NCBI GenBank assembly: GCA_002325645.1
Contig: DCSN01000204.1
Coordinates: 5,857-18,216, forward strand
Origin: Pseudanabaena sp. UBA1465
GTDB lineage: Bacteria > Cyanobacteriota > Cyanobacteriia > Pseudanabaenales > Pseudanabaenaceae
Reading direction: 5' to 3'
Length of the DNA: 12,360 bases
Shown: one piece after another, positions 1-6,659 of the stretch
How positions within the stretch are numbered: the stretch's first letter is position 1
Layout: each line of letters begins with the position of its first letter
The notes under the pieces: model-generated
What the model was told of the DNA's origin: nothing
Database searches by the model: none
Seen by the model: the letters and a program-made list of their open reading frames with translations, nothing else
Program-made: the position numbers and the translations under genes

Positions 1-79
1 CCGCACTTTCAAAAACTTCTTTGCACTACTTGAAGCCTCAATAGGCTGAAAAGGAATAGGCTGTAGCCAGATTTAGATT

Positions 80-2059
80 ATGGAAGGGTCTCTCTCTTTA
101 ATTATTATTATTGCGATCGTGGCAGGAATTTCGGCTCGGGTCATTGCGAATTTTTTTCGTGTACCGAGCATTGTCTTCCTACTACTTTTTGGTGTCGCTT
201 TAGGAGGGAATGGACTCAATTTAGTGCAGCCGCGTCTTTTAGGCGATGGATTAGAAGCGATCGTTTCCATTTCTGTGGCGTTAATCCTATTTGACGGGGG
301 GCTAAATCTCCAAATCCAAGAACTCGGTAAAGTTTCCGCCAGTTTACGCAATTTGATTACCATTGGTACGCTGATCACTCTGATCGGTGGAGGCATTGCC
401 GCCTATTGGTTAAGCGAATTCCCTTGGACGATCGCTTTTTTATATGCCGCCCTAGTGGTCGTGACGGGGCCAACCGTAATTAACCCTATTATCGAAGAGG
501 TGGGACTCGATCGCCGCCTTGCGACAATTCTCGAAGGGGAGGGAGTGCTGATCGATGCGATCGGCTCTGTACTGGCAGTTGTGGTCTTAGATGTTGCTCT
601 AAACCCTGCGGCGGGAGCCTTTGCAGTAGTCAAAGATCTGGGCTTACGTCTTGGTGTGGGTGGTATGGTAGGCGCGATCGCGGGATGGCTATTGGGTAAA
701 TTTTTACAACGGGCTACGTTTCTTGCCGAAGATACTAAAAGTGCGGTCGTCGTGGCAGCCGTATTAGGACTATTTGGCATTGCTCAAGAGATTCAAAGCG
801 AATCTGGCTTAACCGCAGTGGTAGTTATGGGGCTTATTCTTCGGGCTGCCGACATTCCCAATAGTCGCGCCCTGCTCAAGTTTAAAAGCCAATTAATCGC
901 CTTGATTGTTTCCGTTCTATTCATTCTCCTTTCCGCCAATCTTTCTATTCCCAGCCTCTTTGCCTTGGGATGGGGTGGTGTGCAAACAGTGCTATTTATG
1001 ATGTTAGTCGTACGCCCGATTAATGTCATTGTCAGCACATGGAATAGTAGCTTCACTTGGCGGCAAAAAGTTTTTTTAGCATGGTGTGCGCCAAGGGGGA
1101 TTGTGGCGGCTTCCGTTGCCTCGCTGTTTTCGATTTTGTTAACGGAACGCGGAGTTAATGGCGGCGAATCGATTAAGGCTTTAGTTTTCTTAACGATCGC
1201 GATGACTGTGTTTTTACAAGGATTATCTGCAAAATTAGTTGCAAGATTATTGGGCTTAGATCAAGGCGATATTTCTGGTTTAGTGATCGTTGGCAGCAAT
1301 CCGATCGGCATTCTCGTAGCGCGGATATTTCAAGCTAATGGTCAGAAGGTAACGCTAATTGATACTAATGCCGAATTTTGCAAACAAGCCGCAGTCTATG
1401 ATATTCCCGCTTTTGTGAGTAACGGGCTTGACGCTAAATCCTTAGCTGAAGCAGGGCTAGATTCCGTAGGAACCTTTGTGGCGTTGACCATTAATACTGA
1501 TGTGAATATCGTAATTGCTCAACTTGCGATTAAAGAGTTCAATCCACCTAAGGTATTTGCAATTTATGTTAGAGAATCAGAAGGCGATCGCAATCAATCC
1601 GAAGTCCAACAAGCCTTTAGCGCTCGCGTTCCCATTAAAACTTGGAATCAATATATTCTCCAACAGGAAGTTAGAGTGGGAGAATTTTGGCTAACGGATC
1701 AAGAACTCGAAGATCAGTTAAATCGTTTTAATACATTATTTAATGCAGGGATTTTGCTCCCCTTATTATTTGAGCGTAAAGGACAATTACAAATCGTTTC
1801 GGCGGATATGCTTTGGGAAAAAGGCGATCGCATTGTCTATTTGCTCTATACACCAAAAACTTTACCCCCTACTCAATTTGAAGTATTACCTCCCAACACT
1901 CTCGATATTACACCCGTAATTCTTTCTGACTTAGATATTGCTCAAAAAACGAGCGAAGCTAATTCCTCTAATTCACGCAATGGTCAAAATGATAAGTCTA
2001 TCTCAAATCCTGATTATTTTTTAAAGATGGCAAAGGATATCCTAGACAAGCGAACATAA
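80..2059 (+). CDS. CPA1-family Na+(K+)/H+ antiporter with C-terminal TrkA-N/TrkA-C regulatory region
   Basis: Predicted inner-membrane monovalent cation/proton antiporter, 659 residues. Residues about 5-390 are a run of hydrophobic segments of the NhaP/CPA1 type. They include FDGGLNL (71-77), GPTVINPI (130-137, at the unwound-helix position of CPA exchangers), an EGEGVLIDAIGSV stretch with Asp159, and CAPRGIVAAS with Arg339. Residues about 398-490 form a Rossmann-like TrkA-N domain (LVIVGSNPIG near 401-410, then VTLIDTN), as expected for a nucleotide-binding regulatory domain. The remaining ~150 residues resemble a TrkA-C/RCK extension with a polar, Ser/Asn-rich tail. The ATG at 80 precedes the first membrane helix directly; no good ribosome site precedes it. 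A terminator follows at once, so the gene ends its transcript. The ion (Na+, K+ or both) cannot be told from sequence. Confidence 0.93.
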   Translation: MEGSLSLIIIIAIVAGISARVIANFFRVPSIVFLLLFGVALGGNGLNLVQPRLLGDGLEAIVSISVALILFDGGLNLQIQELGKVSASLRNLITIGTLITLIGGGIAAYWLSEFPWTIAFLYAALVVVTGPTVINPIIEEVGLDRRLATILEGEGVLIDAIGSVLAVVVLDVALNPAAGAFAVVKDLGLRLGVGGMVGAIAGWLLGKFLQRATFLAEDTKSAVVVAAVLGLFGIAQEIQSESGLTAVVVMGLILRAADIPNSRALLKFKSQLIALIVSVLFILLSANLSIPSLFALGWGGVQTVLFMMLVVRPINVIVSTWNSSFTWRQKVFLAWCAPRGIVAASVASLFSILLTERGVNGGESIKALVFLTIAMTVFLQGLSAKLVARLLGLDQGDISGLVIVGSNPIGILVARIFQANGQKVTLIDTNAEFCKQAAVYDIPAFVSNGLDAKSLAEAGLDSVGTFVALTINTDVNIVIAQLAIKEFNPPKVFAIYVRESEGDRNQSEVQQAFSARVPIKTWNQYILQQEVRVGEFWLTDQELEDQLNRFNTLFNAGILLPLLFERKGQLQIVSADMLWEKGDRIVYLLYTPKTLPPTQFEVLPPNTLDITPVILSDLDIAQKTSEANSSNSRNGQNDKSISNPDYFLKMAKDILDKRT

Positions 2060-2091
2060 AACTAAAAGTGGCTACGCCATTTTTAGTTTTT
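2058..2091 (+). terminator. Rho-independent terminator after the antiporter gene
   Basis: AAAACTAAAA pairs with TTTTAGTTTT around a GTGGC/GCCAT core with a TAC loop, ending in a short T run. It begins at the antiporter stop codon. Because the outer stem is A/T-symmetric, it could also stop transcription arriving from the right. Confidence 0.8.
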
Positions 2092-2101
2092 AAAAACCTT
2101 A

Positions 2102-2271
2102 GAGCGTGGTTGAGAAGTTAAGCGAGGCGTTTAAAGAGAATCCGAATCATGCCCACATAGAAAAAAGTGTCAGAAGTTTCAGGTAAAAGTTCGTATTCTC
2201 TGTTCAAACTTCTTCGGGTGATGCTAATCGACTAGCAATTTTTGTTAAATAAGAACTTCTCAAACAGGCTC
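2102..2271 (-). mobile_element. IS5-like element remnant (internally deleted, 170 bp) with terminal inverted repeats
   Basis: The ends are 18-bp imperfect inverted repeats. The left is GAGCGTGGTTGAGAAGTT (2102-2119); the right, read in reverse complement (2254-2271), is GAGCCTGTTTGAGAAGTT, giving 16 of 18 identical. The element is flanked by TTA on both sides (2099-2101 and 2272-2274), which fits the TNA target duplication of IS5-family subgroups. The interior keeps only the last codons of a transposase on the minus strand, whose stop codon lies within the left end. The element therefore looks like an internal-deletion derivative that could at most be mobilised in trans. The family assignment is inferred from the transposase tail and the TNA target. 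Confidence 0.75.
2118..2231 (-). pseudogene. IS5-type transposase, C-terminal remnant (37 codons)
   Basis: In this frame the minus strand encodes a 37-residue tail that includes RREYELLPETSDTFFY-like sequence and ends VGMIRILFKRLA before TAA (2118-2120). The actual reading is RRSLNREYELLPETSD followed by TFFYVGMIRI. I recognise this as the typical C-terminus of cyanobacterial IS5-family DDE transposases. An in-frame TAG lies just upstream (2232-2234), and the catalytic DDE core is absent, so the fragment is non-functional. It lies wholly inside the 170-bp element whose ends are intact. Confidence 0.75.
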
Positions 2272-2281
2272 TTATCAACGC

Positions 2282-2318
2282 GATCGCTAACAGAGTCTTA
2301 TAGATAAAACAGCGATCG
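2282..2318. repeat. 37-bp direct repeat, left copy, upstream of the mazF module
   Basis: This copy matches 3064-3100 at 33 of 37 positions with no gaps. Each copy begins GATCGCTAA and ends AAAACAGCGATCG, so its ends are also inverted HIP1-like halves (CGATCGCT and AGCGATCG). The two copies bracket the antitoxin/MazF pair. Confidence 0.75.
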
Positions 2319-2415
2319 TGGAAAAGCCTGACAACTCTAGCGGCTAACTTACTTTGGCTGAGCTAGTTTGTTAGATTTGATTTAGAATATATGCACAAAC
2401 AGCAAATATAAAGCC

Positions 2416-2661
2416 ATGCAATCGATTCGGTTACAACAAACCATAGAAAAAGATGGTAAAACTCATTTAAGCAATCTTAAAGCAATTGCTAAGTTTATAG
2501 ATGCGCTCAATCTAACTGAGCAGTTATGGCTTTTGGAGCATATAGCGCATCAAATTCGGGTTAGAAATGAACTAGTAGCAATGGCACAAGATCCGCAAAT
2601 TCAAGCTGAGCTTTCTCAGATTCAGCGAGAGTTTGCTACTACAGATTTTGACGGTCTTTGA
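2416..2661 (+). CDS. Antitoxin-like small protein preceding MazF
   Basis: An 81-residue protein, likely the antitoxin of the toxin encoded 3 bp downstream. Its first ~20 residues (IRLQQTIEKDGKTHLSNL) resemble the start of cyanobacterial AbrB/MazE-like antitoxins. The rest is predicted helical (IDALNLTEQLWLLEHIAHQIR), followed by a C-terminal tail IQAELSQIQREFATTDFDGL. Tails of this kind precede MazF genes in cyanobacteria and probably wrap the toxin. The N-terminal part is not followed by the usual rest of an AbrB fold, so the protein may be a chimera of two antitoxin types. The identification rests mainly on size, position and the tail. The ATG at 2416 has no strong ribosome site. Confidence 0.75.
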   Translation: MQSIRLQQTIEKDGKTHLSNLKAIAKFIDALNLTEQLWLLEHIAHQIRVRNELVAMAQDPQIQAELSQIQREFATTDFDGL

Positions 2662-2664
2662 AAT

Positions 2665-3012
2665 ATGGCTATATTGCGATCGCAAATCTACTTTGTAAAT
2701 CTCAATCCGACGGCTGGCAGAGAGCAGAGTGGCACAAGACCTGTTTTAGTTCTTTCCATTGATGATATTAATCGTCTTCCTCTTGTCGTGACTGTGGTAG
2801 TAGGAACGAAAGGGGCAAATATTACGAGAGATTATCCTACCAATGTTAGAGTTTCTCCAGCAGAAAGTGGATTACCTATGGAAACTATCTTTTTGTGTTT
2901 TCAACTGCGATCGCTTGATGCTTCACGATTTTTAGATCAGCCAGTAGGAATGATGTCTCCAGAAAAGATGGAGGAGATCGAGACAACAGTTAGATATTGT
3001 CTGGGACTATGA
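2665..3012 (+). CDS. MazF/PemK-family mRNA interferase toxin
   Basis: A 115-residue protein with the hallmarks of the PemK/MazF fold: an N-terminal IYFVNLNPTAGREQSGTRPV strand-loop-strand, then LVLSIDDINRLPLVVTVVVGT, an RVSPAESGLPMETIFLCFQLRSLD block, and a C-terminal helix ending TVRYCLGL. Family members are RNases that cut mRNA at short sequence motifs and are held in check by the antitoxin encoded just before. Length and motifs look complete, so it is probably active. Only 3 bp separate it from the antitoxin stop, which implies one transcript and coupled translation. Regulation is probably by conditional cooperativity of the antitoxin/toxin complex at the promoter, as known for the family; no operator is visible to me. 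Confidence 0.93.
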   Translation: MAILRSQIYFVNLNPTAGREQSGTRPVLVLSIDDINRLPLVVTVVVGTKGANITRDYPTNVRVSPAESGLPMETIFLCFQLRSLDASRFLDQPVGMMSPEKMEEIETTVRYCLGL

Positions 3013-3063
3013 GATTTTAGCTGTAACTTTGAGGAAAATCGCCTAAGCTCATGATTATGAAGT

Positions 3064-3100
3064 GATCGCTAATAGAGACTTGTAAATAAAACAGCGATCG
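3064..3100. repeat. 37-bp direct repeat, right copy, downstream of the mazF module
   Basis: Partner of 2282-2318 in the same orientation, with four substitutions. It lies about 50 bp after the mazF stop in the otherwise empty stretch 3013-3194. An AGCGATCG end followed by C makes a full HIP1 octamer here. Confidence 0.75.
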
Positions 3101-3194
3101 CAGTCATACTAAATTTTTCCACAGATGGCGATTATCCAATACCATATAAACTGGGGCGATCGTAGTAGATATCTACAATAAAAATATGAATAGA

Positions 3195-4841
3195 CTAAGA
3201 TTTCACGGTTTCAACATACCAGTCTTGAATTGATAATCCAGCCGTTTCAATTGACCTATGACAAAGACTAGAAATGTCTTTCGCCGAAAAATTCGTTTCA
3301 ATAAAAACACCATTTTTTAGCTTTCTAGTGCTGCGAAAATTCTTTTCATCCCATCCCAGCAAACGAGGATACTGTTCCATAATTTCTTTGAATTTATCAG
3401 GCTCAAGATCCGCAATAGCATTTAAAGCCATTTCTAGGACATCCCGCCAACTTTTGACAGAATGTTCCTGTCCAAAAATGTATAAGAGTTTTGGGATACT
3501 ACCCTTTAGACTGCTAGGTTGAGCATTTTGGATAGACTCATCTCCAAAATATTTCCAAATATTGACAATCAGACCTGCTAAATATTCGGCTCTAAATTCG
3601 ATATTCTCCCTTTTCCACATATCTTCCCCGCCAAAATATCTATTTAGTTCTAGATGACTTTTCTGAAATTCAGTGCGCTTAGACAAAAAGTCTGAATTAG
3701 ATAACTCCGAGTTATAGGCTGTGAGTGTTAGATTTCCCAAAGTGTGAATAAGCAAATCATGGGTAATTGCCCAATCTTCGCCTAAATGATTTTTCCACCA
3801 GCCATTTAATGTCTGTGGCATTATGTGTTCAATTGATAGATTGTTTAAACTTACTTGCTCTTTATGTCTAAATGACTCCTCTAGAGACTCAAGAATTAGC
3901 TTAGCTTTTTCAGTGCGATTACTACCATATAGCTTTACATCCATCAATCTCTCCTTAAACTCAGCGTCTTTTGGATAATCTTTACTTTGTAAAGCAATTT
4001 TTAATCTATCAATAAACGAGCCAGTAGCTATAGCAGTATCTTTAACAACTTGAGAGTGCAGCAATGCAAAGATTCTATTCAACCCTCTTGTTTGTACATT
4101 GCAAACAAAACGACGAAGAATAAAGTTTTCTAAAACTTGAAAAATCTCGATAAACTCTGCCTCGGAAATTCTACTCTGCATCCATTCGTCATAGCAATTC
4201 AGTAAGAACGGGTAAACAGTAGCAACTTCTAGGCGATTGATGCGAGTTAGATATTTACGGATTCTGAGATTGTCTTCTCGTTCTGGAGTTAATAATTTAG
4301 AGTAGTAATTTGCAAATCTGTGTAAATCTTGAAGATAAGGCAGAGCATCACCCTGATTTATTCTTTCTTTAATTTGGAAATATGTTTCACTCTGTTTAAC
4401 ATCAATTCCATTTTTCGTTAGGTAATGGCGAATAAATTCAGTTAAATTATCTCCTAAGAGATCTTGCATTGGCTGCCAATATTTCTCATAGATGAGTTCT
4501 TGACTATCTGCGTGAATTCGCATGAAAAAGTAGTTGCGAATCAGATCTGCTTGGGTTAATGCTCTACCTTTAGCATTGAGACTTTCAAAAACAAGATAAG
4601 GGTCGTCATCAGCGCTCAGAACTACGCTAACAATTGACAAATTACTACAGATTACTTTTTGGATTTTATAAATATCTACACGAAATTGCTTGATTTTTTT
4701 TAGAAAGAAGTTATAGCATTCTAGAATTTCACAGTTTTGATCTTGTTCTTCACTTCTAATCAATTTATGAAAAACGTCACGATCTACCTGTGTAGGCTGT
4801 AATTTGTAATAGTCCAATCCTCTTTCATAGGGATTAACCAA
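3195..4841 (-). pseudogene. DUF262/DUF1524 (GmrSD-type) nuclease, C-terminal fragment split off by a MITE
   Basis: The 548 codons downstream of the MITE are the larger part of a GmrSD-like protein. Such proteins combine a DUF262 (ParB/Srx-like NTPase) half with a DUF1524 (HNH-type nuclease) half and usually act in defence against phages with modified DNA. Visible signatures are the DUF262 block FESLNAKGRALTQADLIRNY (85-104) and the DUF1524 motif LSIEHIMPQ with His339, followed by HTLGNLTLTAYN (366-377). A conserved C-terminal module of unknown role follows (LLYIFGQEHSVKSWRDVLEM onward, ending ETNFSAKDISSLCHRS). The first codon here is TTG next to the 9-bp target duplication, inside the ancestral protein, so independent translation is doubtful. 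Joined to 5036-5371, the protein would have 660 residues. All motifs look intact, which suggests recent inactivation. Confidence 0.85.
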
Positions 4842-4850
4842 AATCGTATT
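4842..4850. repeat. Target-site duplication, left copy
   Basis: AATCGTATT borders the MITE directly on its left; the identical 9 bp occur at 5036-5044. Confidence 0.88.
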
Positions 4851-5035
4851 GGGAGCATCTCACTTTGGAACTAAGCATAAATACTTATAACGAAACCTCA
4901 ACGTTTTAGGCTTAAACAATAAAGAAAATATTATGAATATCATTTATTTATCGCATATTGCCAATACTAAAAACAACGATTTTAGGCACTTTTGATGCTA
5001 AGTATAATTACTCATCGCCAAAGTGAGATGCTCCC
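4851..5035. mobile_element. 185-bp MITE with perfect 18-bp terminal inverted repeats
   Basis: The left end GGGAGCATCTCACTTTGG (4851-4868) is the exact reverse complement of the right end (5018-5035). Identical 9-bp flanks (4842-4850, 5036-5044) mark a transposition event. The interior is AT-rich and has no coding capacity, so movement would depend on a transposase in trans. GGG-starting ends and an 8-9-bp duplication recall ISKra4-type elements, but that family link is a guess. The insertion lies in the DUF262 region of a nuclease gene and causes a stop seven codons in. Confidence 0.9.
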
Positions 5036-5371
5036 AATCGTATTGTCAATTTTGGCTGCAAGTTTCTCCTCTTCTATCTGCTTCGCAAGATCTCGAACCG
5101 CACACAACAGGATAAATATAGTTGTCAAACGTTGCTGACCATCAATCAGTAAATACTTGCTTACACCTTCAGGAATAGAATTTGTTGGAATAGTAACAAT
5201 AGATCCCATAAAGTGAGTGCGGGGACTTTCTGACTCACAGAGTTCTATCAGGTCATCCCATAAAACTTGCCACTCTGACTTTTTCCAGCTATAAGGTCTC
5301 TGAAACAGTGGTACAACATACTGCTTGGTTCCTTCAATAATTTGTTGTAACTTTGTCTCAGATGCTTGCAT
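5012..5371 (-). pseudogene. DUF262/DUF1524 (GmrSD-type) nuclease, N-terminal fragment
   Basis: The 119-residue ORF is the start of the nuclease gene broken by the MITE. Genuine codons are 1-112 (5371-5036); the last seven residues (GSISLWR) are read from the MITE end. DUF262 signatures are present: FQRPYSW (23-29), FMGSIV (54-59) and DGQQRLTT (77-84), the nucleotide-binding/catalytic signature of the family. The start ATG (5369-5371) is preceded on the minus strand by AAGGGGAAA, a plausible ribosome site. Joining residue 112 to the codon at 4841 gives ...KIDNTI-LVNPYERG..., which reads as normal DUF262 sequence. Without the rest of DUF262 and the nuclease half, this fragment should be inactive. 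Confidence 0.87.
5036..5044. repeat. Target-site duplication, right copy
   Basis: AATCGTATT borders the MITE on its right, identical to 4842-4850. Confidence 0.88.
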
Positions 5372-5526
5372 TGTTTGATTTCCCCTTTTTTAATAGCTTA
5401 TTTTTAGCTGATGTACTTTAACTTTTTTAAGGTTTTTTAGATCTACAAAGCCTTACTTTCTTAGTTTACTATTAAATTTGACTAAAATCTAAATACATTG
5501 ACTTGATAACGACAAAAATTACAAAT

Positions 5527-5586
5527 ATGGCTGCAAGAGTTAGTTTGCAAATACCAGAAGCATTGTATCAACGGTTAGCGATCGCC
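5527..5586 (+). pseudogene. Truncated antitoxin-like gene start, copy 1
   Basis: Twenty codons beginning at ATG 5527 read MAARVSLQIPEALYQRLAIA. I recall this as the start of a small cyanobacterial antitoxin-like protein of about 80-90 residues. Homology stops at 5586, exactly where the oppositely oriented PIN-toxin gene ends (its stop codon is 5587-5589). The frame continues only as antisense of the toxin gene. The last 29 bp (5558-5586) recur exactly at 6322-6350. This looks like a remnant left when the PIN module arrived or by recombination between the copies. Confidence 0.6.
5558..5586 (+). repeat. 29-bp exact direct repeat, copy 1
   Basis: Identical to 6322-6350, in the same orientation. 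It ends at the GCGATCGCC that abuts the PIN-toxin stop codon, so the two copies bracket the PIN toxin-antitoxin module. Confidence 0.85.
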
Positions 5587-6030
5587 CTAACACTTATTCT
5601 CAAAATACTCACCACTACTCATCACCCGCACATTACAAAACTTCTGAATTGCCTCAAAATCCTTAATATTGTCCGTAATGACAGTTACCCCAGCCCGTTT
5701 TGCAGTCCGTGCAATCAAAACATCATGACTAATCCGATGCTTTTGATCCGCACTCATCTTAGGTGCAAGCCCACTCCTCTCAGACTTTAACCCACGCTGC
5801 AAAGAATTAATCACCTTACCCGCAAGCCACCAATCCTCAGCATTAGGCACAAGCAACCTGTCCACCTTCTCGTAAAACTTTTTGATGTTCAAAAGCTTTT
5901 TTACAGTTGCGTCATCATCCGCACCAGAAACCAACTCCTGAAGCACAACCACTGACATATAAAAACTTTCAGGAAGCTTGATCCGCCTATGCGTGATAAA
6001 AATATTAGTGTCAAAGGTTAGTTTTGGCAT
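5587..6030 (-). CDS. PIN-domain toxin (VapC-like ribonuclease)
   Basis: Probable toxin RNase of a type II module. The chosen start, ATG at 6028-6030, gives 147 residues beginning MPKLTFDTNIFI, the first PIN strand with its acidic residue. A longer version from 6072 would add 14 codons that are antisense-like and lie inside the antitoxin gene. Other PIN landmarks are VVVLQELVSGA with the conserved Glu, and HDVLIARTAKRAGVTVITDNIKDF with two acidic positions near the C-terminus. Together these form the metal-binding site that cuts RNA, so the protein looks complete. The start overlaps the end of the upstream antitoxin gene by 20 bp, which implies translational coupling. It is convergent with a truncated remnant at 5527-5586. 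The RNA target is unknown. Confidence 0.87.
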   Translation of the reverse strand: MPKLTFDTNIFITHRRIKLPESFYMSVVVLQELVSGADDDATVKKLLNIKKFYEKVDRLLVPNAEDWWLAGKVINSLQRGLKSERSGLAPKMSADQKHRISHDVLIARTAKRAGVTVITDNIKDFEAIQKFCNVRVMSSGEYFENKC

Positions 6031-6211
6031 CCGTAGTCTGATGATGAGAATCGTAAACCTTATCCCAAACATTTTCTAGAAGCTGATTAGCTTTTCTAAT
6101 CAACTCCAACTTCTCCTTACGACTTAAGTTCTTTTTGCGAGAAGGATTCTTAGCGCCAGCAGATTTCTTACTACTTGGTTTTTCTTGACTAACTTTTTTA
6201 GCTACAGCCAT
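6011..6211 (-). CDS. Lys-rich small antitoxin of the PIN toxin
   Basis: A 66-residue, strongly basic protein starting MAVAKKVS at ATG 6209-6211; a further in-frame ATG at 6236-6238 would add nine residues. The first ~35 residues are Lys/Ser-rich and probably disordered (KKSAGAKNPSRKKNLSRKEK), which could contact nucleic acid. A helix LELIRKANQLLENVWDKVYD follows and could bind the toxin. I recognise no named domain. The call rests on size and on the 20-bp overlap with the PIN-toxin gene, the usual antitoxin-first order. The upstream sequence has only a weak ribosome site. Confidence 0.72.
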   Translation of the reverse strand: MAVAKKVSQEKPSSKKSAGAKNPSRKKNLSRKEKLELIRKANQLLENVWDKVYDSHHQTTDAKTNL

Positions 6212-6290
6212 ATTAGTACTCAGCCTCAAAATCAACATTATCTAGGATTATAGACTATAAAATAAAGATGATTAACCCATCAAGAAAAAT

Positions 6291-6392
6291 ATGGCTGAAA
6301 CCGTTGTTTTGCAAATATTATAAGCATTGTATCAACGGTTAGCGATCGCCGCAGGAGCAACAAGAGCGATCGCTAGATCGCTAGAACGTTAA
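6291..6392 (+). pseudogene. Antitoxin-like gene start, copy 2, with internal stop
   Basis: ATG at 6291 opens MAETVVLQIL, then TAA (6321-6323), then ALYQRLAIAAGATRAIARSLER and a further TAA. It parallels copy 1 at 5527 (MAARVSLQIPEALYQRLAIA), with the Pro-Glu codons changed to Leu-stop. The stretch after the stop keeps the same family reading but ends early. It is therefore a broken and shortened relative of copy 1. It lies between the PIN module and the next antitoxin-like gene. Confidence 0.6.
6322..6350 (+). repeat. 29-bp exact direct repeat, copy 2
   Basis: Identical to 5558-5586 and 764 bp away. Between the copies lies the complete PIN toxin-antitoxin pair. Confidence 0.85.
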
Positions 6393-6416
6393 AAAATCAA
6401 ATTTATTCAAATTTAT

Positions 6417-6425
6417 AAAGAGGTG
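6417..6425 (+). promoter_or_regulatory. Ribosome binding site of the antitoxin-like gene at 6430
   Basis: AAAGAGGTG lies 4 bp before the ATG at 6430. It supports that start and suggests the gene was well translated before the frameshift. Confidence 0.6.
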
Positions 6426-6429
6426 AAAA

Positions 6430-6645
6430 ATGTTAACTACTGTTGAAGGAATCTATCGCAATGGACAAGTAGAACTTATGGAAAACCCAAACAATCTACT
6501 TGAAGGAACGCGAGTAATTGTTACTTTTCTAGAAATTAAAACAATTGACCTAGCCTCTCAAGGCATCGACAAAAAATCAAGCAGCAACCTTGCGAACAAG
6601 TCTAGCCACCTTCGCCGAAGATTGGAACCCACATTCCGCTCGTAA
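6430..6645 (+). pseudogene. AbrB-like antitoxin gene with a +1 frameshift
   Basis: The reading frame gives 71 residues: MLTTVEGIYRNGQVELMENP, then NNLLEGTRVIVTFLE, the typical start of a cyanobacterial AbrB-like antitoxin. After codon 49, within AAAAAAT (6571-6577), the zero frame becomes atypical (SSSNLANKSSHLRRRL). Skipping one base continues as QAATLRTSLATFAEDWN, which fits the usual C-terminal part of this family (SLATFAEDWN). An extra base near 6577 is therefore the simplest explanation. In the shifted frame the ORF runs on to a stop at 6767-6769, into the palindromic element, so the original C-terminus also seems lost. No cognate toxin gene follows. A sequencing error in the A run or a programmed shift are alternatives. 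Confidence 0.7.
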
Positions 6646-6659
6646 TGGAAGGGAGAAAA

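Noticed and set aside
403..1056. Minus-strand ORFs opposite the antiporter
   Set aside because: They are shadows of a well-supported coding frame, with no domain or start signals.
5503..5790. 95-codon plus-strand ORF
   Set aside because: Only codons from 5527 to 5586 look like a gene start. The rest is antisense to the PIN-toxin gene, so I list only the remnant.
6031..6072. Upstream start adding 14 residues to the PIN toxin
   Set aside because: The added residues lie inside the antitoxin gene and the PIN fold begins at MPKLTFDTN; the ATG at 6028-6030 is preferred.
6341..6385. Possible operator with inverted AGCGATCGC/GCGATCGCT halves
   Set aside because: HIP1 octamers are self-palindromic and frequent here, so two of them form an inverted repeat by chance.
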